Assembly: GCF_002086515.1 (NCBI RefSeq)
Contig: NZ_MVHH01000001.1
Location: 124,001 to 188,000, forward strand
Origin: Mycolicibacter arupensis
GTDB taxonomy: Bacteria; Actinomycetota; Actinomycetes; Mycobacteriales; Mycobacteriaceae
Direction: 5' to 3'
Length of the DNA: 64,000 bases
Of this stretch, positions 1 through 8,158 are shown piece after piece. A program made the position numbers and the translations under genes. The number at the start of each line of letters is the position of its first letter. The stretch's first letter is position 1. A model generated the notes under the pieces. It did not search any database. It saw only the letters and a list, made by a program, of their open reading frames with translations, and was not told the DNA's origin.

Positions 1-475
1 CACCGCGATGCGCCAGAGTCTCACACTGCAGGGGCACGATCACCTCGCCGGCCGCGGTGAGCCCGTTGAGCGTCAGAACGCCCAGGGAAGGCGGGCAGTC
101 GATGACGACGACATCGAATTCGTCTTCCAGCTTGGCCAGCGCTCGCTGCAAGGCGTACTCCCGCCCCGCCCGCATCAACAGCATCGCCTCGGCTCCGGCC
201 AGGTCGATGTTGGCCGGCAGCAGGGTCATTCCCTCCTCGGTGGTCACCAGCGCCGCATTCGGCTCCACCTCACCGAGCAGCACTTCGTGTACCGAGACCG
301 GCAGCTTGTCAGGGTCCTGCCCCAGGGAGAAGGTCAGGCAGCCCTGTGGGTCGAGGTCCACGAGCAGCACCCGCCGGCCGAGCTCGGCCATCGCCGCGCC
401 CAGCGACGCCACCGTCGTGGTCTTGGCCACGCCGCCTTTCTGGTTGGCAACCGCCAAGATCCGCATCCCCGTCAC
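1..475 (-). CDS. ParA/Soj-family ATPase (Rv3213c-like), C-terminus outside window
   Basis: The reading frame on the minus strand runs off the left edge, so only about 158 N-terminal residues are seen. It encodes a ParA/MinD-type deviant Walker A motif (NQKGGVAKTTT, about residues 10-20), then LLVDLDPQG, and a Walker B-like VVIDCPPSLG near residue 120. Such ATPases dimerise on ATP and position plasmids, chromosomes or protein clusters. The order next to gpm2 and entC matches M. tuberculosis Rv3213c, which is distinct from the parA of the origin region. I chose GTG at 475 because the product then aligns with Rv3213c; ATG at 466 or 526 is possible. It is divergent from gpm2 with a gap of under 80 bp. 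Confidence 0.85.
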   Translation of the reverse strand, partial: MTGMRILAVANQKGGVAKTTTVASLGAAMAELGRRVLLVDLDPQGCLTFSLGQDPDKLPVSVHEVLLGEVEPNAALVTTEEGMTLLPANIDLAGAEAMLLMRAGREYALQRALAKLEDEFDVVVIDCPPSLGVLTLNGLTAAGEVIVPLQCETLAHRG

Positions 476-553
476 ACCGACATACTGGCACGGCTTGCCG
501 CGCGAGAGCACCAAACGGGGGCCCATGTCCGGCGTCGGGCAGAATCGACGGGC

Positions 554-1156
554 GTGGGGATCGAGGAGCACCGACTTCTGCTGCTGCGCCACGGTGAAAC
601 CGAGTGGTCCCGAAACGGTCGGCACACCGGACGCACCGAGCTGGAATTGACCGAGGTGGGCCGTCGCCAGGCCGTCGCGGCCCGCGCGACGCTGGCCGAT
701 CTCGCGCCGCAGGACCCACTGGTGCTCTGCAGCCCGCGGCGACGCGCGCAGATGACCGCCGAGCTTGCCGGACTGCACGTCGATGAGACCACCGAGGGCC
801 TCACCGAATGGGACTACGGTCGCTACGAAGGTCTGACCACCGCACAGATCCGCGCCGACGAATCCGATTGGCTGATCTGGGCGCACGGCGGTCCCGGCGG
901 CGAGACCGTGGCACAGGTCAGCGATCGCGCCGACCAGATGGTGGCGCTGGCGTTGCGGCAGCTGGCCACGCGTGACGTGGTGTTCGTCAGCCACGGTCAC
1001 TTCTCCCGGGCGCTGATCACCCGGTGGCTCGAGCTCCCGTTGTCCGAAGGAGCACGGTTTGGGATGCCGGTGGCGTCGTTGGCCGTGTGCGGCTTCGAGC
1101 ACGGCGTGCGTCAGCTCGTCGCCCTCGGGCTGACCGGGCCGAAGACCGCCGGATGA
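554..1156 (+). CDS. gpm2: Histidine phosphatase (phosphoglycerate mutase superfamily), Gpm2/Rv3214-like acid phosphatase
   Basis: A 200-residue protein of the histidine phosphatase superfamily. The catalytic LLRHGETEWS motif is at residues 9-18 and the second histidine lies in FVSHGHFSRA near residue 145, with CSPRRRA between them. The M. tuberculosis counterpart Rv3214 was named gpm2 but is reported to act as an acid phosphatase rather than a mutase; that knowledge is of the family and was not tested here. The GTG start at 554 gives a product beginning at the family N-terminus; the open frame further upstream lies over the ParA gene and is not real. The stop overlaps the entC start (ATGA), which implies translational coupling. 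Confidence 0.9.
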   Translation: MGIEEHRLLLLRHGETEWSRNGRHTGRTELELTEVGRRQAVAARATLADLAPQDPLVLCSPRRRAQMTAELAGLHVDETTEGLTEWDYGRYEGLTTAQIRADESDWLIWAHGGPGGETVAQVSDRADQMVALALRQLATRDVVFVSHGHFSRALITRWLELPLSEGARFGMPVASLAVCGFEHGVRQLVALGLTGPKTAG

Positions 1157-2274
1157 GGCCGTCATCGGCGGCCTTCGTGCTGTCCGGATCGTCCGGAACG
1201 TTGTCAGCAGAGGCGGCGGTTGCCGGATTCCCCGATGTCGCCGAAGCCCAAGCCGCATTGACTGCGGGTAGAGCGCCGATCGTTGTGGGCGCGTTGCCTT
1301 TCCGTCCCGGGGCTGCCGCCGCTCTGTTCGTCCCGCGTGGTCTGCGCCGCGAGCAGGCGCTGCCTCCCGTGCCCACCGTGGCGCTGCCAGAGGTCCGCGT
1401 CGTCGGGCAGGTTCCCACCCCTGAGGAGCACCGGGCGAGGATCCAGCGGGTGCTGGAGGAGCTCAATGCGCCGCACAGCGCCCTGCACAAGGTGGTGCTG
1501 GCTCGTGGGCTGCGCCTGAGCGCCGACGCGCCGCTGGATGGCGGCGCTCTGCTGCGCCGGTTGATTGCCGCCGACCCGAGCAGCTACGGCTATCTGGTGG
1601 ACCTGAGCGCGGCCGGGGACCCGTACGCCGGCACGGTGCTGGTGGGCGCCAGCCCGGAGCTGCTGGTCGCGCGAGACGGCGACCGGGTGACCTGCCGGCC
1701 GTTCGCCGGTTCGGCGCCACGCTCGGCGGACGCCGAAATCGACGCCGCCAACGGCGCGGCATTGGCCGCATCCGGTAAGAACCGTCACGAGCACCAGTTG
1801 GTGGTCGACCAGCTGCGCGCCGCGCTCGCACCGCTGTGCACCGAGCTCGACGTCGCACCGGAGCCACTGCTGAGCAGCACCGCCGCGGTATGGCACCTGA
1901 ACACCCCGATCACCGGCCGATTGCGCGACACCGCCACCACTGCACTGGATTTGGCGCTGGCTCTACACCCGACAGCCGCGGTAGGCGGGGTGCCGACCGC
2001 GGCTGCGGTAGACCTGATCACCGAGGTGGAGGACGACCGTGGCTTCTACGCAGGCGCGGTGGGCTGGTGCGACGCTGCCGGCGACGGCCGGTGGGTGGTG
2101 GCGATCCGCTGCGCCCAGCTGTCCGCCGACCGCCGATCCGCGCTGGCGCACGCCGGCGGTGGGATAGTCGCCGAATCCGATCCGGACGAAGAACTGGCCG
2201 AAACCGTGACGAAGTTCGGCACGATCCTGTCGGCTATGGGCGTTGGTCGGCCCACCGCAGCGCCGCCGGACTGA
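1153..2274 (+). CDS. entC: Isochorismate synthase EntC/MenF (Rv3215-like)
   Basis: A 373-residue chorismate-binding enzyme that isomerises chorismate to isochorismate, the entry to menaquinone and, in some organisms, salicylate-type siderophores. The conserved C-terminal chorismate-binding domain is visible: HKVVLARGLRL, LVGASPELLV, CRPFAGSAPR, KNRHEHQLVVDQL, LHPTAAVGGVPT and EDDRGFYAGAVGW, in the normal order. Length matches Rv3215 (about 372 residues). It starts by a 4-bp ATGA overlap with gpm2. Its 3' end overlaps the convergent membrane-protein gene by about 40 bp. Confidence 0.93.
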   Translation: MRPSSAAFVLSGSSGTLSAEAAVAGFPDVAEAQAALTAGRAPIVVGALPFRPGAAAALFVPRGLRREQALPPVPTVALPEVRVVGQVPTPEEHRARIQRVLEELNAPHSALHKVVLARGLRLSADAPLDGGALLRRLIAADPSSYGYLVDLSAAGDPYAGTVLVGASPELLVARDGDRVTCRPFAGSAPRSADAEIDAANGAALAASGKNRHEHQLVVDQLRAALAPLCTELDVAPEPLLSSTAAVWHLNTPITGRLRDTATTALDLALALHPTAAVGGVPTAAAVDLITEVEDDRGFYAGAVGWCDAAGDGRWVVAIRCAQLSADRRSALAHAGGGIVAESDPDEELAETVTKFGTILSAMGVGRPTAAPPD

Positions 2275-2626
2275 ACAAGGCGGCCAAAACCGCGGTCGCC
2301 ACCACAGCTACCGCCACGCCGTATCCCCAGCGGTGCGAACCCACGCCCAGGTACCAGGCCACCGGCAGCAGGAGCAGATTGGCAAACACCGCAATGCCCC
2401 GCCCGAACCGCCGGCCCCGTAGCAGCGCCCAGCCCGCCGCCGAGACCGCGGCACCGACCAGGGCGAACCAGGCCGCGGTTCCATAGCCGTTGGCGGCCTC
2501 TTGATCCGCACCAGCCAAGGCCCGCACCACCAGGATTGCCGCGACCACCCACGCGGCCGCACCCTGCACTGCAACGATCAGACCCGCGCCGAACACGGCG
2601 CGCGGCGAGTCAGCGACGGCTTTCAC
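2234..2626 (-). CDS. Small four-helix integral membrane protein (Rv3217c-like)
   Basis: A 130-residue protein with about four hydrophobic segments: near residues 11-36, 48-68, 75-93 and 99-118. It has no catalytic motif, and the function is unknown. Its position between entC and the diacylglycerol-kinase-like gene matches M. tuberculosis Rv3217c. Rv3216 (a GNAT acetyltransferase in M. tuberculosis) is missing between entC and this gene. The start is GTG at 2626, only 39 bp from the divergent GTG of the next gene, so both promoters must be compact. The 3' end overlaps entC convergently. Confidence 0.8.
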   Translation of the reverse strand: MKAVADSPRAVFGAGLIVAVQGAAAWVVAAILVVRALAGADQEAANGYGTAAWFALVGAAVSAAGWALLRGRRFGRGIAVFANLLLLPVAWYLGVGSHRWGYGVAVAVVATAVLAALFSPAALRWADQRP

Positions 2627-2651
2627 GCCGCCAGCGTAACCACCCGTCCCA

Positions 2652-2668
2652 TAGACTCAGCAGTCGTG
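2652..2668 (+). promoter_or_regulatory. Candidate -10 element for a leaderless transcript of the lipid kinase gene
   Basis: TAGACT at 2652-2657 fits the mycobacterial TANNNT -10 element and ends 8 bp before the GTG at 2666. There is no Shine-Dalgarno sequence in the 39-bp divergent gap. A transcript beginning at or next to the GTG would be leaderless, a common arrangement in mycobacteria. Inference from spacing only. Confidence 0.4.
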
Positions 2669-3628
2669 CGTGCCGTGCTGATCGTCAATCCCAATGCCAC
2701 GTCCACCACGCCCGCGGGCCGAGATCTCCTGGCTCACGCGCTCAAGAGTCGCCTCGAGCTGACCGTGGTGCACACCGACTATCACGGTCACGCCAGTGAG
2801 ATCGGCCAGGCCGCATGTCGTGACGGTGTCGACCTGGTGATCGCTCACGGCGGTGACGGGACCGTGCACGGGGTGGTCAACGGCATGCTCGGGAAGCCCG
2901 GCTCGGTGCCTCCGGCGAACCTGCCCGCGGTGGCGGTGGTGCCCGGCGGGTCGGCGAACGTGTTCGCCCGCTCGCTGGGGATTGCCGCCGACCCGATCGC
3001 CGCCACCAATCAGCTCATCGAGTTGATCAATCCGCCGGGAGGCCCCGTCTGGCGCCGGATCGGGCTCATCGACTGCGGCGAGCGGTGGTCGGTACTCAAC
3101 GCCGGCATGGGCGTCGACGGCGAAGTGGTGGCCGCGGTAGAGGCCGAGCGCGAGAAGGGCCACGTCGTCACCCCGTTGCGCTACATCCGGGCTGCAGTCC
3201 CCGCGGTGCTGGCCAGCACTCGCCGCCCGCCGACGTTGACGCTGCGCGTGGGCGACGATCCGCCGATCGAGGGGGTACATCTGGTCTTCGTCTCGAACTG
3301 CGCGCCGTGGACCTACGCCGACGACCGGAGTGTATGGACCAACCCCGACACCACCTTCGAATCGGGCATGGGCGTGTTCGCGACCACCAGCATGAAAGTT
3401 CTACCCACGCTGAGGCTGGTTCGACAGATGCTGTCGAAACGGCCGAAGCTGCGAGCCAAGCAACTCATCCGCGACGACGACGTGGCCATCCTGCGCGTGG
3501 ACGCCGGCGACACACCGATAGCGACCCAGATTGACGGCGAATACCTGGGCACACGTACCACAATGACGTTCCGGGCCGTGCCCGATGCCCTGAGCGTGGT
3601 CGCCCCACCGGCGAATAAATCCCGCTGA
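2666..3628 (+). CDS. Diacylglycerol kinase/sphingosine kinase-family lipid kinase (Rv3218-like)
   Basis: A 320-residue protein of the DAGK catalytic family. The N-terminal VNPNATSTT and the glycine loop HGGDGTVHGVVNGM (about residues 70-83) form the nucleotide site; VVPGGSANVFARSLG is the second conserved block, and GMGVDGEVV the third. Such enzymes phosphorylate diacylglycerol or related lipids; the substrate of this clade is not established. The start is GTG at 2666, matching the N-terminus of Rv3218. It lies just upstream of whiB1 on the same strand, but a 254-bp gap with its own signals separates them, so it is probably monocistronic. Confidence 0.88.
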   Translation: MRAVLIVNPNATSTTPAGRDLLAHALKSRLELTVVHTDYHGHASEIGQAACRDGVDLVIAHGGDGTVHGVVNGMLGKPGSVPPANLPAVAVVPGGSANVFARSLGIAADPIAATNQLIELINPPGGPVWRRIGLIDCGERWSVLNAGMGVDGEVVAAVEAEREKGHVVTPLRYIRAAVPAVLASTRRPPTLTLRVGDDPPIEGVHLVFVSNCAPWTYADDRSVWTNPDTTFESGMGVFATTSMKVLPTLRLVRQMLSKRPKLRAKQLIRDDDVAILRVDAGDTPIATQIDGEYLGTRTTMTFRAVPDALSVVAPPANKSR

Positions 3629-3722
3629 CCTGCGGAGATAGCGCCCAATTCGGCCGATGAGCGCACAGTTAAGCCCACTCTAGTACACGCCGACGGGCGC
3701 ACTGGCAGCAGCCCCGCGCAAA

Positions 3723-3738
3723 CGTGACGTTGACCACG
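3723..3738. promoter_or_regulatory. Candidate Crp (Rv3676-type) site upstream of whiB1
   Basis: CGTGA-CGTTGA-CCACG has the TGTGA-N6-TCACA architecture, with the core GTGA and CCAC halves retained and mismatches at the outer bases. It lies about 145 bp upstream of the whiB1 ATG. In M. tuberculosis the whiB1 promoter is known to be controlled by the cAMP receptor protein Rv3676, so the context supports the call; binding is inferred. Confidence 0.45.
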
Positions 3739-3882
3739 TGATAAAGCGCACCCTTGACATCTGTCCAGGCTGTGACACGATCGAGCCATCGGATGCAAGC
3801 CGTATCGATTTCTTGCGCCGCTTATACACAGTAGAAAAAGCACTAGCGCAACGCTGCGCGCAAAGTAAGGAGTTGGAGACCT

Positions 3883-4137
3883 ATGGATTGGCGCCACAAG
3901 GCGGTCTGTCGCGACGAGGACCCGGAGCTGTTCTTCCCCGTGGGAAACAGCGGACCGGCTCTCGCTCAGATTGCTACCGCTAAGCAGGTCTGCACCCGTT
4001 GCTCGGTAGTGACCGAGTGCCTCACCTGGGCGCTGGAGACCGGCCAGGACGCCGGCGTATGGGGCGGCATGAGCGAAGACGAGCGTCGCGCGCTCAAGCG
4101 CCGCAACGCCCGCACCCGGGCTCGCAGCGGGGTCTAA
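3883..4137 (+). CDS. whiB1: WhiB1, iron-sulfur transcription factor
   Basis: An 84-residue Wbl protein. The four cluster ligands are visible: Cys9, Cys37, Cys40 and Cys46 (VCRDEDPE, then VCTRCSVVTEC). The GVWGGMSEDERR turn and the basic tail RRALKRRNARTRARSG, which contacts DNA, follow. WhiB1 binds a 4Fe-4S cluster that reacts with nitric oxide, interacts with region 4 of the primary sigma factor, and is essential in M. tuberculosis. AAGGAG lies about 13 bp upstream of the ATG. A strong hairpin follows the stop. In this window WhiB1 is one of several NO-linked functions, with the NO reductase and DevRS island further along. Confidence 0.97.
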   Translation: MDWRHKAVCRDEDPELFFPVGNSGPALAQIATAKQVCTRCSVVTECLTWALETGQDAGVWGGMSEDERRALKRRNARTRARSGV

Positions 4138-4148
4138 CACCCAGCCAC

Positions 4149-4185
4149 AACGACGCGGCCCCGACTTGGTCGGGGCCGCGTCGTT
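4149..4185. terminator. Intrinsic terminator between whiB1 and pdtaS
   Basis: A perfect 16-bp inverted repeat (arms 4149-4164 and 4170-4185, loop CTTGG) followed by TTTT lies 11 bp after the whiB1 stop. It can serve both convergent genes. Confidence 0.85.
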
Positions 4186-4209
4186 TTGCGTCGGTACCGG
4201 TCCAGCGCC

Positions 4210-5706
4210 TCACAGGGCCTGGCGCAGTCGGCGACCGCCGACCGGAATCCGCAGCACCATCTCGGTCCCCCCACCGGGCGCGTCCTGTGCGGTCAGCGTG
4301 CCGTTGAGCTCGGCGGACACCAGCGTGTTGACGATCTGCAGGCCGAGCCGGTCAGAGGTCTCGAGCCGAAAACCCTCCGGCAGCCCGTGGCCGTCGTCGT
4401 GGACCACAACGTCGAGCCAACGCGCCGAACGTTCCGCCCGGATCGTCACGGCGCGCCGATCCGCGTCCGCGGAAAAGGCGTGCTCAATCGCGTTCTGCAC
4501 CAATTCGGTCATCACCATGATCAGCGCGGTCGCCCGATCGGCATCCAACGATCCGATCGATCCGACCCGGGCGACATGGATCGGAATATCGACGCTGGCA
4601 ACGTCATTCATCATCGGCAGGATCCGGTCGACAACCTTGTCGAGGTTCACCACCTCATCCACCGACATCGACAGGGCGTCGTGGACCAGGGCGATCGAGG
4701 ACACCCGCCGCACCGACTCCAACAGCGCCTCACGCCCTTCCGTGCTGGCCGTGCGGCGCGCCTGCAGACGCAGCAACGCCGCCACGGTCTGCAGGTTGTT
4801 CTTGACGCGGTGATGGATCTCGCGGATCGTGGCGTCCTTGGACAGCAGTGCCCGGTCGCGGCGCTTCACCTCGGTGACGTCGCGAACCAGGATCGCCGCC
4901 CCCGCGGGCTGGCCGTGCACGATCAGGGGCAGGGTTCGCAGGAGCACCACCGCGCCGGCGGCATCGACCTCGAATCGCATGCTCGATCCCCCCGACAGCG
5001 ACTCCCGCACATGTTCGGCCAACTCGTGGGCCTCGAACGGGTCGGAGATCAGGGGTCTGGTGACGGCGACCAAGTCATGGCCGGCCAGCTCGGCCGCTAG
5101 CCCCATTCGGTGGTAGGCCGATACCGCGTTGGGGCTGGCGTAGCGCACGGTGCCGTCGACGGCCAGCCGGATGAAACCGTCGCCCACGCGTGGACTCGAA
5201 CGCGACACCGCAAGGTCACCGGCATCGGGGAACGTGCCCTCAGAAAGCATGTGCAACAGGTCGGCCGCGCAATCGAGGTAGGCCGCCTCCAACCGGCTCG
5301 ATGCCCGGCCGCCCGTCAATGCGGTCTGGTGGGTCAGCACCGCCACGATCTGATCGCCGTGCCGGATCGGGACGGCTTCCATGTTGCGTTGTCCAGCAGC
5401 GCCTTCGGAGCCTTCCCGCCAAATCTTTCCCGAATCGAAGGCCGCAACCGCCAACGGCATCGAGCCCGGTACCGAGACGGTTCCCACGGCGTCGCTGAGC
5501 AACACCGTGGGGGCGGTGTTGGGCCGGCATTGCGCCACACACACCAGCGCGCCGTCGACATCGGGGTCGCGGCGCACCCACATGAGGTAGTCGGCGAACG
5601 ACAGGTCCGCCAGCAGCTGCCACTCCCCCACCACGGCATGCAGGTGGTCCACCGCACTGCCGGGCAGCACGGTGTGCTCGGCTAGCAGATCACCGAGAGT
5701 GGACAT
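4210..5706 (-). CDS. pdtaS: Sensor histidine kinase PdtaS (Rv3220c-like)
   Basis: A 498-residue soluble HWE/HisKA_2-type kinase with no membrane segment. The N-terminal part is GAF-like (about 1-160), followed by a PAS domain (VRYASPNAVSAYHRMG and LISDPFEAHELAEH). The phosphoacceptor block IREIHHRVKNNLQTVAALLRL sits near residue 295, and the ATPase follows with ELVQNAIEHAF and VVHDDGHGLPEGF. PdtaS signals to the ANTAR response regulator PdtaR, encoded elsewhere; in M. tuberculosis the pair responds to copper and nitric oxide. The N-terminus MSTLGDLLAEHTVLPGSAVD is nearly identical to Rv3220c, fixing the start. Confidence 0.95.
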   Translation of the reverse strand: MSTLGDLLAEHTVLPGSAVDHLHAVVGEWQLLADLSFADYLMWVRRDPDVDGALVCVAQCRPNTAPTVLLSDAVGTVSVPGSMPLAVAAFDSGKIWREGSEGAAGQRNMEAVPIRHGDQIVAVLTHQTALTGGRASSRLEAAYLDCAADLLHMLSEGTFPDAGDLAVSRSSPRVGDGFIRLAVDGTVRYASPNAVSAYHRMGLAAELAGHDLVAVTRPLISDPFEAHELAEHVRESLSGGSSMRFEVDAAGAVVLLRTLPLIVHGQPAGAAILVRDVTEVKRRDRALLSKDATIREIHHRVKNNLQTVAALLRLQARRTASTEGREALLESVRRVSSIALVHDALSMSVDEVVNLDKVVDRILPMMNDVASVDIPIHVARVGSIGSLDADRATALIMVMTELVQNAIEHAFSADADRRAVTIRAERSARWLDVVVHDDGHGLPEGFRLETSDRLGLQIVNTLVSAELNGTLTAQDAPGGGTEMVLRIPVGGRRLRQAL

Positions 5707-5738
5707 CGGTCAGATCACGCCGTTGCGACCGGCTGGGC

Positions 5739-5954
5739 TCAGCTGATCACGGCGATGAGGTCGCCGGCCTGGATCACGTCCCCGACCTGCACGGCCACCT
5801 TGCTGACGGTGCCCGCAGTCTCGGCCAGCACCGGGATCTCCATCTTCATCGACTCCAGCAACACCACGGTGTCACCTTCATTGATCAGGTCGCCCTCGTG
5901 GACCACGACTTCGAGCACGCTGGCCACGATCTCCGCGCGAACGTCCTCGGCCAT
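5739..5954 (-). CDS. Small biotinylated/biotinyl-lipoyl carrier protein (TB7.3, Rv3221c-like)
   Basis: A 71-residue single-domain biotinyl protein. The biotin acceptor motif ESMKMEIPV is present (Lys near residue 38) and is flanked by the hinge glycines (VVVHEGD, VQVGDVIQAGD) typical of the half-barrel. The length equals M. tuberculosis TB7.3. I set the start at the ATG giving MAEDVRAEIV; a longer form adds six residues. No carboxylase partner lies nearby, so its acyl-CoA carboxylase, if any, is encoded elsewhere. It is 32 bp upstream of pdtaS on the same strand, so co-transcription is likely. Confidence 0.93.
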   Translation of the reverse strand: MAEDVRAEIVASVLEVVVHEGDLINEGDTVVLLESMKMEIPVLAETAGTVSKVAVQVGDVIQAGDLIAVIS

Positions 5955-6216
5955 CTTCACCTCGTTCATCACCCTGTCAACGATTGCCTAAGCCCAAAAA
6001 GCTTGGACCTATCGAACCACAAGCCCGCCGGCGGTTGAGCAGGGCGCTCGGGTAAGTGAACTCGAAGATAATTAAGAGGACTTAGAGAGTTCGATCTGTG
6101 ATCATGTCGTGTTTCTGCTGTGACAATTGCATAGCACCGTTACTCGAGTGTTTTTAACGCGTGACGAAACCGCCGTGACGCGGCACAAGTCGACATCGAA
6201 CTTGAGGAGTACCGCG

Positions 6217-6762
6217 TTGTCTGTAAACCGTCTTACACAGCCCCGTGTCCGGCTGACCCTGGTGTGCGCCGGCGCAATGGCACTGGCCACGCTGGGGTTC
6301 GGCGTCGCGTCCGCCAAGGCAGCCCCGGACCTGATTGACGACCAGCTGGCGATTCCGGCCCCGATCAGCTCCCCGACTCCCCTCGGCACCCCCAACGCAC
6401 TGAGCGTCCCCGGCGCCCTCGGAGCCCCCAACGCACTCGGCGTGCCCGGCGCCCTGGGAGCCCCCAACGCACTGAGCGTGCCCGGCGCCCTGGGAGCCCC
6501 CAACGCACTCGGCGTGCCCGGATCTGCCGTCGGAGGCTCCTCGGCCGGCGTGAACGCCGCGAACTCATTCCTGCAGGCGTTGAATGGCATGCTCAACCGC
6601 GTGGTCCCCGGCGTGGGGTCGATCATGCCCACCGATGTCAGTGCGCTGACTCCGCCTGGTGCGCCCATGTCCGCGGGGCCTGCCCTGGAGACCCCGCCCG
6701 CCCCGGCGACACCTCCGGCCCTGGTGCCGCAGACCCTCGCGGGCGCTCGTTCCTTTCACTGA
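6217..6762 (+). CDS. Exported Ala/Pro/Leu-rich protein with 12-residue repeats
   Basis: A 181-residue protein. A signal peptide is evident: basic RLTQPRVRL, a hydrophobic core LVCAGAMALATLGFGV, then ASAKA before APDL. The mature part begins with almost four copies of a 12-residue unit (PNALSVPGALGA / PNALGVPGALGA), followed by a predicted helix (NAANSFLQALNGML) and a Pro/Ala-rich tail. I chose the TTG at 6217 because GAGGAG is 6-7 bp upstream; the frame stays open further upstream with no ribosome site. No M. tuberculosis counterpart lies between Rv3221c and rshA. The function is unknown; it resembles low-complexity exported proteins of the mycobacterial envelope. Confidence 0.75.
   Translation: MSVNRLTQPRVRLTLVCAGAMALATLGFGVASAKAAPDLIDDQLAIPAPISSPTPLGTPNALSVPGALGAPNALGVPGALGAPNALSVPGALGAPNALGVPGSAVGGSSAGVNAANSFLQALNGMLNRVVPGVGSIMPTDVSALTPPGAPMSAGPALETPPAPATPPALVPQTLAGARSFH
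6391..6522 (+). repeat. 36-bp in-frame tandem repeat, about 3.7 copies
   Basis: Units begin at 6391, 6427, 6463 and 6499 (the last truncated). Each starts CCCAACGCACT and continues to GGAGCC. Copies alternate between two versions (AGCGT and CGGCGT after CACT), so the real period is 72 bp duplicated. They encode the 12-residue repeat of the exported protein. Confidence 0.9.
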
Positions 6763-6869
6763 GCCACGGTGAAGTGCGGTGGTGGCGCCCACCCCAAGGC
6801 CCCGCCACCGCGCCATACCGGGCAGTGTGAAAGACTGTGCAACCAGAACACCTGCTAGGAGGGCCAATC

Positions 6870-6944
6870 ATGGCAAAGCGTGGGCGCAAGAAGCGCGACC
6901 GCAAGCACAGCAAAGCCAACCACGGCAAGCGACCCAACGCCTAA
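6870..6944 (+). CDS. 50S ribosomal protein bL37 (24 residues)
   Basis: A 24-codon gene, ATG at 6870 to TAA at 6944, with the strong ribosome site GGAGGG seven bases before the ATG. The product begins MAKRGRKKRDRKHS and ends NHGKRPNA; it is very basic. It matches the small mycobacterial large-subunit protein bL37 first seen in M. smegmatis ribosome structures, recognised here from memory of its sequence. A terminator hairpin follows. It is far below the usual annotation length cut-off and is easily missed. Confidence 0.88.
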   Translation: MAKRGRKKRDRKHSKANHGKRPNA

Positions 6945-6966
6945 AGCGTTCGTTCGTCAGCTGATC

Positions 6967-6993
6967 GCAAGCCCGGCCACCGGCCGGGCTTGC
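6967..6993. terminator. Hairpin between bL37 and rshA
   Basis: A perfect 12-bp inverted repeat (6967-6978 with 6982-6993, loop ACC) lies between the convergent bL37 and rshA genes. There is no long T-run, as is usual in mycobacteria. It probably terminates both genes. Confidence 0.75.
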
Positions 6994-6998
6994 TGCGG

Positions 6999-7298
6999 TT
7001 AGGCCTCGCGGTGAACGATGGTGGTCCGGCTGATCTCCAGCCGCACCCGTTCATAGAGATGCCGCGGCGCTTTGTCACCACTGCATTTGCGGGCGATGAG
7101 CGTCTTGATCCGCTCCTCCACCCCGTAGTGCCGAAGACAACCAGGGCACTCTTCGAGATGCTGGCGCAGCTTGGCCTTGGTCTCGGCGGTGCATTCGCCG
7201 TCCAGCAGCGTCCACACTTCGGCGATCACCTCTGAGCAGTCGGCGTGGGATGCACCGGCCTCCGACGGCGTGTTGCAGTCCTGCGAGCGTTCGGTCAC
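6999..7298 (-). CDS. rshA: RshA, zinc-binding anti-sigma factor for SigH
   Basis: A 99-residue ZAS-family anti-sigma factor. The redox-sensing motif HLEECPGC (H-x3-C-x2-C, about residues 47-54) and further Cys/His residues ([17 protein letters not shown]) are visible. In the family it binds SigH under reducing conditions and releases it on disulfide formation or, in M. tuberculosis, after phosphorylation by PknB. The start overlaps the sigH stop by 4 bp (ATGA), so the two are translationally coupled in the usual sigma/anti-sigma order. Confidence 0.95.
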   Translation of the reverse strand: MTERSQDCNTPSEAGASHADCSEVIAEVWTLLDGECTAETKAKLRQHLEECPGCLRHYGVEERIKTLIARKCSGDKAPRHLYERVRLEISRTTIVHREA

Positions 7299-7957
7299 GA
7301 CGACACCTCCTCGGGCTCGTGTCCGTCGCGGATGAATCCACGGTCGCGGGCCACGTCGGCAAGCAGACTGCGCAACTGTCGCCTGCCGCGATGTAGGCGC
7401 GACATCACTGTGCCGATCGGTGTATCCATGATCTCGGCGATCTCCTTGTACGGGAATCCTTCGACGTCGGCGTAGTACACCGCCATCCGGAACTCTTCGG
7501 GCAGCTGCTGGAGCGCCTCTTTGATCTCGGTGTCGGGCAACGACTCCAACGCCTCGACCTCCGCCGAGCGCAGACCCGTCGATGAATGTTCGGCCGTGGC
7601 CGCCAGCTGCCAGTCGGTGATCTCATCGGTCGGGTATTCGGCAGGCTGACGTTGCTTCTTGCGGTAGCCGTTGATGTACGTGTTGGTCAGGATGCGGTAC
7701 AGCCACGCCTTGAGGTTGGTGCCCTCCCGAAAGGAGCGGAATCCGGCATAGGCCTTGACCATGGTCTCCTGCAACAGGTCTTCGGCGTCGGCGGGATTGC
7801 GTGTCATGCGCAGCGCGCCACCGTAGAGCTGATCAAGCAACGGGATCGCGTCGCGTTCGAACCGCGCGGTCAGCTGCTGATCGGTCTCATCGGACCGGAC
7901 GGGGGCCGAGGAATCCGCGGCAGCCTTGGACTCGGTCTCACTGTCTCCGTCAGCCAT
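7295..7957 (-). CDS. sigH: ECF RNA polymerase sigma factor SigH
   Basis: A 220-residue ECF sigma factor. Region 2 is [33 protein letters not shown] with the -10-reading [14 protein letters not shown]; region 4 is [45 protein letters not shown]. It drives the thioredoxin, heat and oxidative-stress regulon. The frame is open to 8044, but I chose the ATG at 7957 because it aligns with M. tuberculosis SigH (216 residues) and because a SigH-type promoter at 7994-8021 would place a transcription start about 30 bp before it. Co-transcribed with rshA. Confidence 0.95.
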   Translation of the reverse strand: MADGDSETESKAAADSSAPVRSDETDQQLTARFERDAIPLLDQLYGGALRMTRNPADAEDLLQETMVKAYAGFRSFREGTNLKAWLYRILTNTYINGYRKKQRQPAEYPTDEITDWQLAATAEHSSTGLRSAEVEALESLPDTEIKEALQQLPEEFRMAVYYADVEGFPYKEIAEIMDTPIGTVMSRLHRGRRQLRSLLADVARDRGFIRDGHEPEEVSS

Positions 7958-7993
7958 CTCGATCGCCGCAGTCCCTTCTGTCGCAGTGCCCAC

Positions 7994-8021
7994 AACCCAT
8001 TCAGCCGTGGGCTCGACTTCC
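7994..8021 (-). promoter_or_regulatory. Candidate SigH-dependent autoregulatory promoter
   Basis: Reading on the minus strand there is GGAA (8021-8018), 20 bp, then GGTT (7997-7994). This fits the SigH consensus GGAA-Y-N16-20-SGTT. The predicted start near 7987 gives a leader of about 30 bases to the ATG at 7957. M. tuberculosis sigH is known to be autoregulated. Confidence 0.45.
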
Positions 8022-8158
8022 AGCAGACCGATTGTCGCTGACACCCGGACTCCTTCCCGATCCTAGGACCGCGACCACCGCGCGCACGCAGCGACCACGT
8101 AACTGCCCTACTCAACAGCGTCGGTCACCGACGTATTTCCCGCCCGTATCCTGACCCG

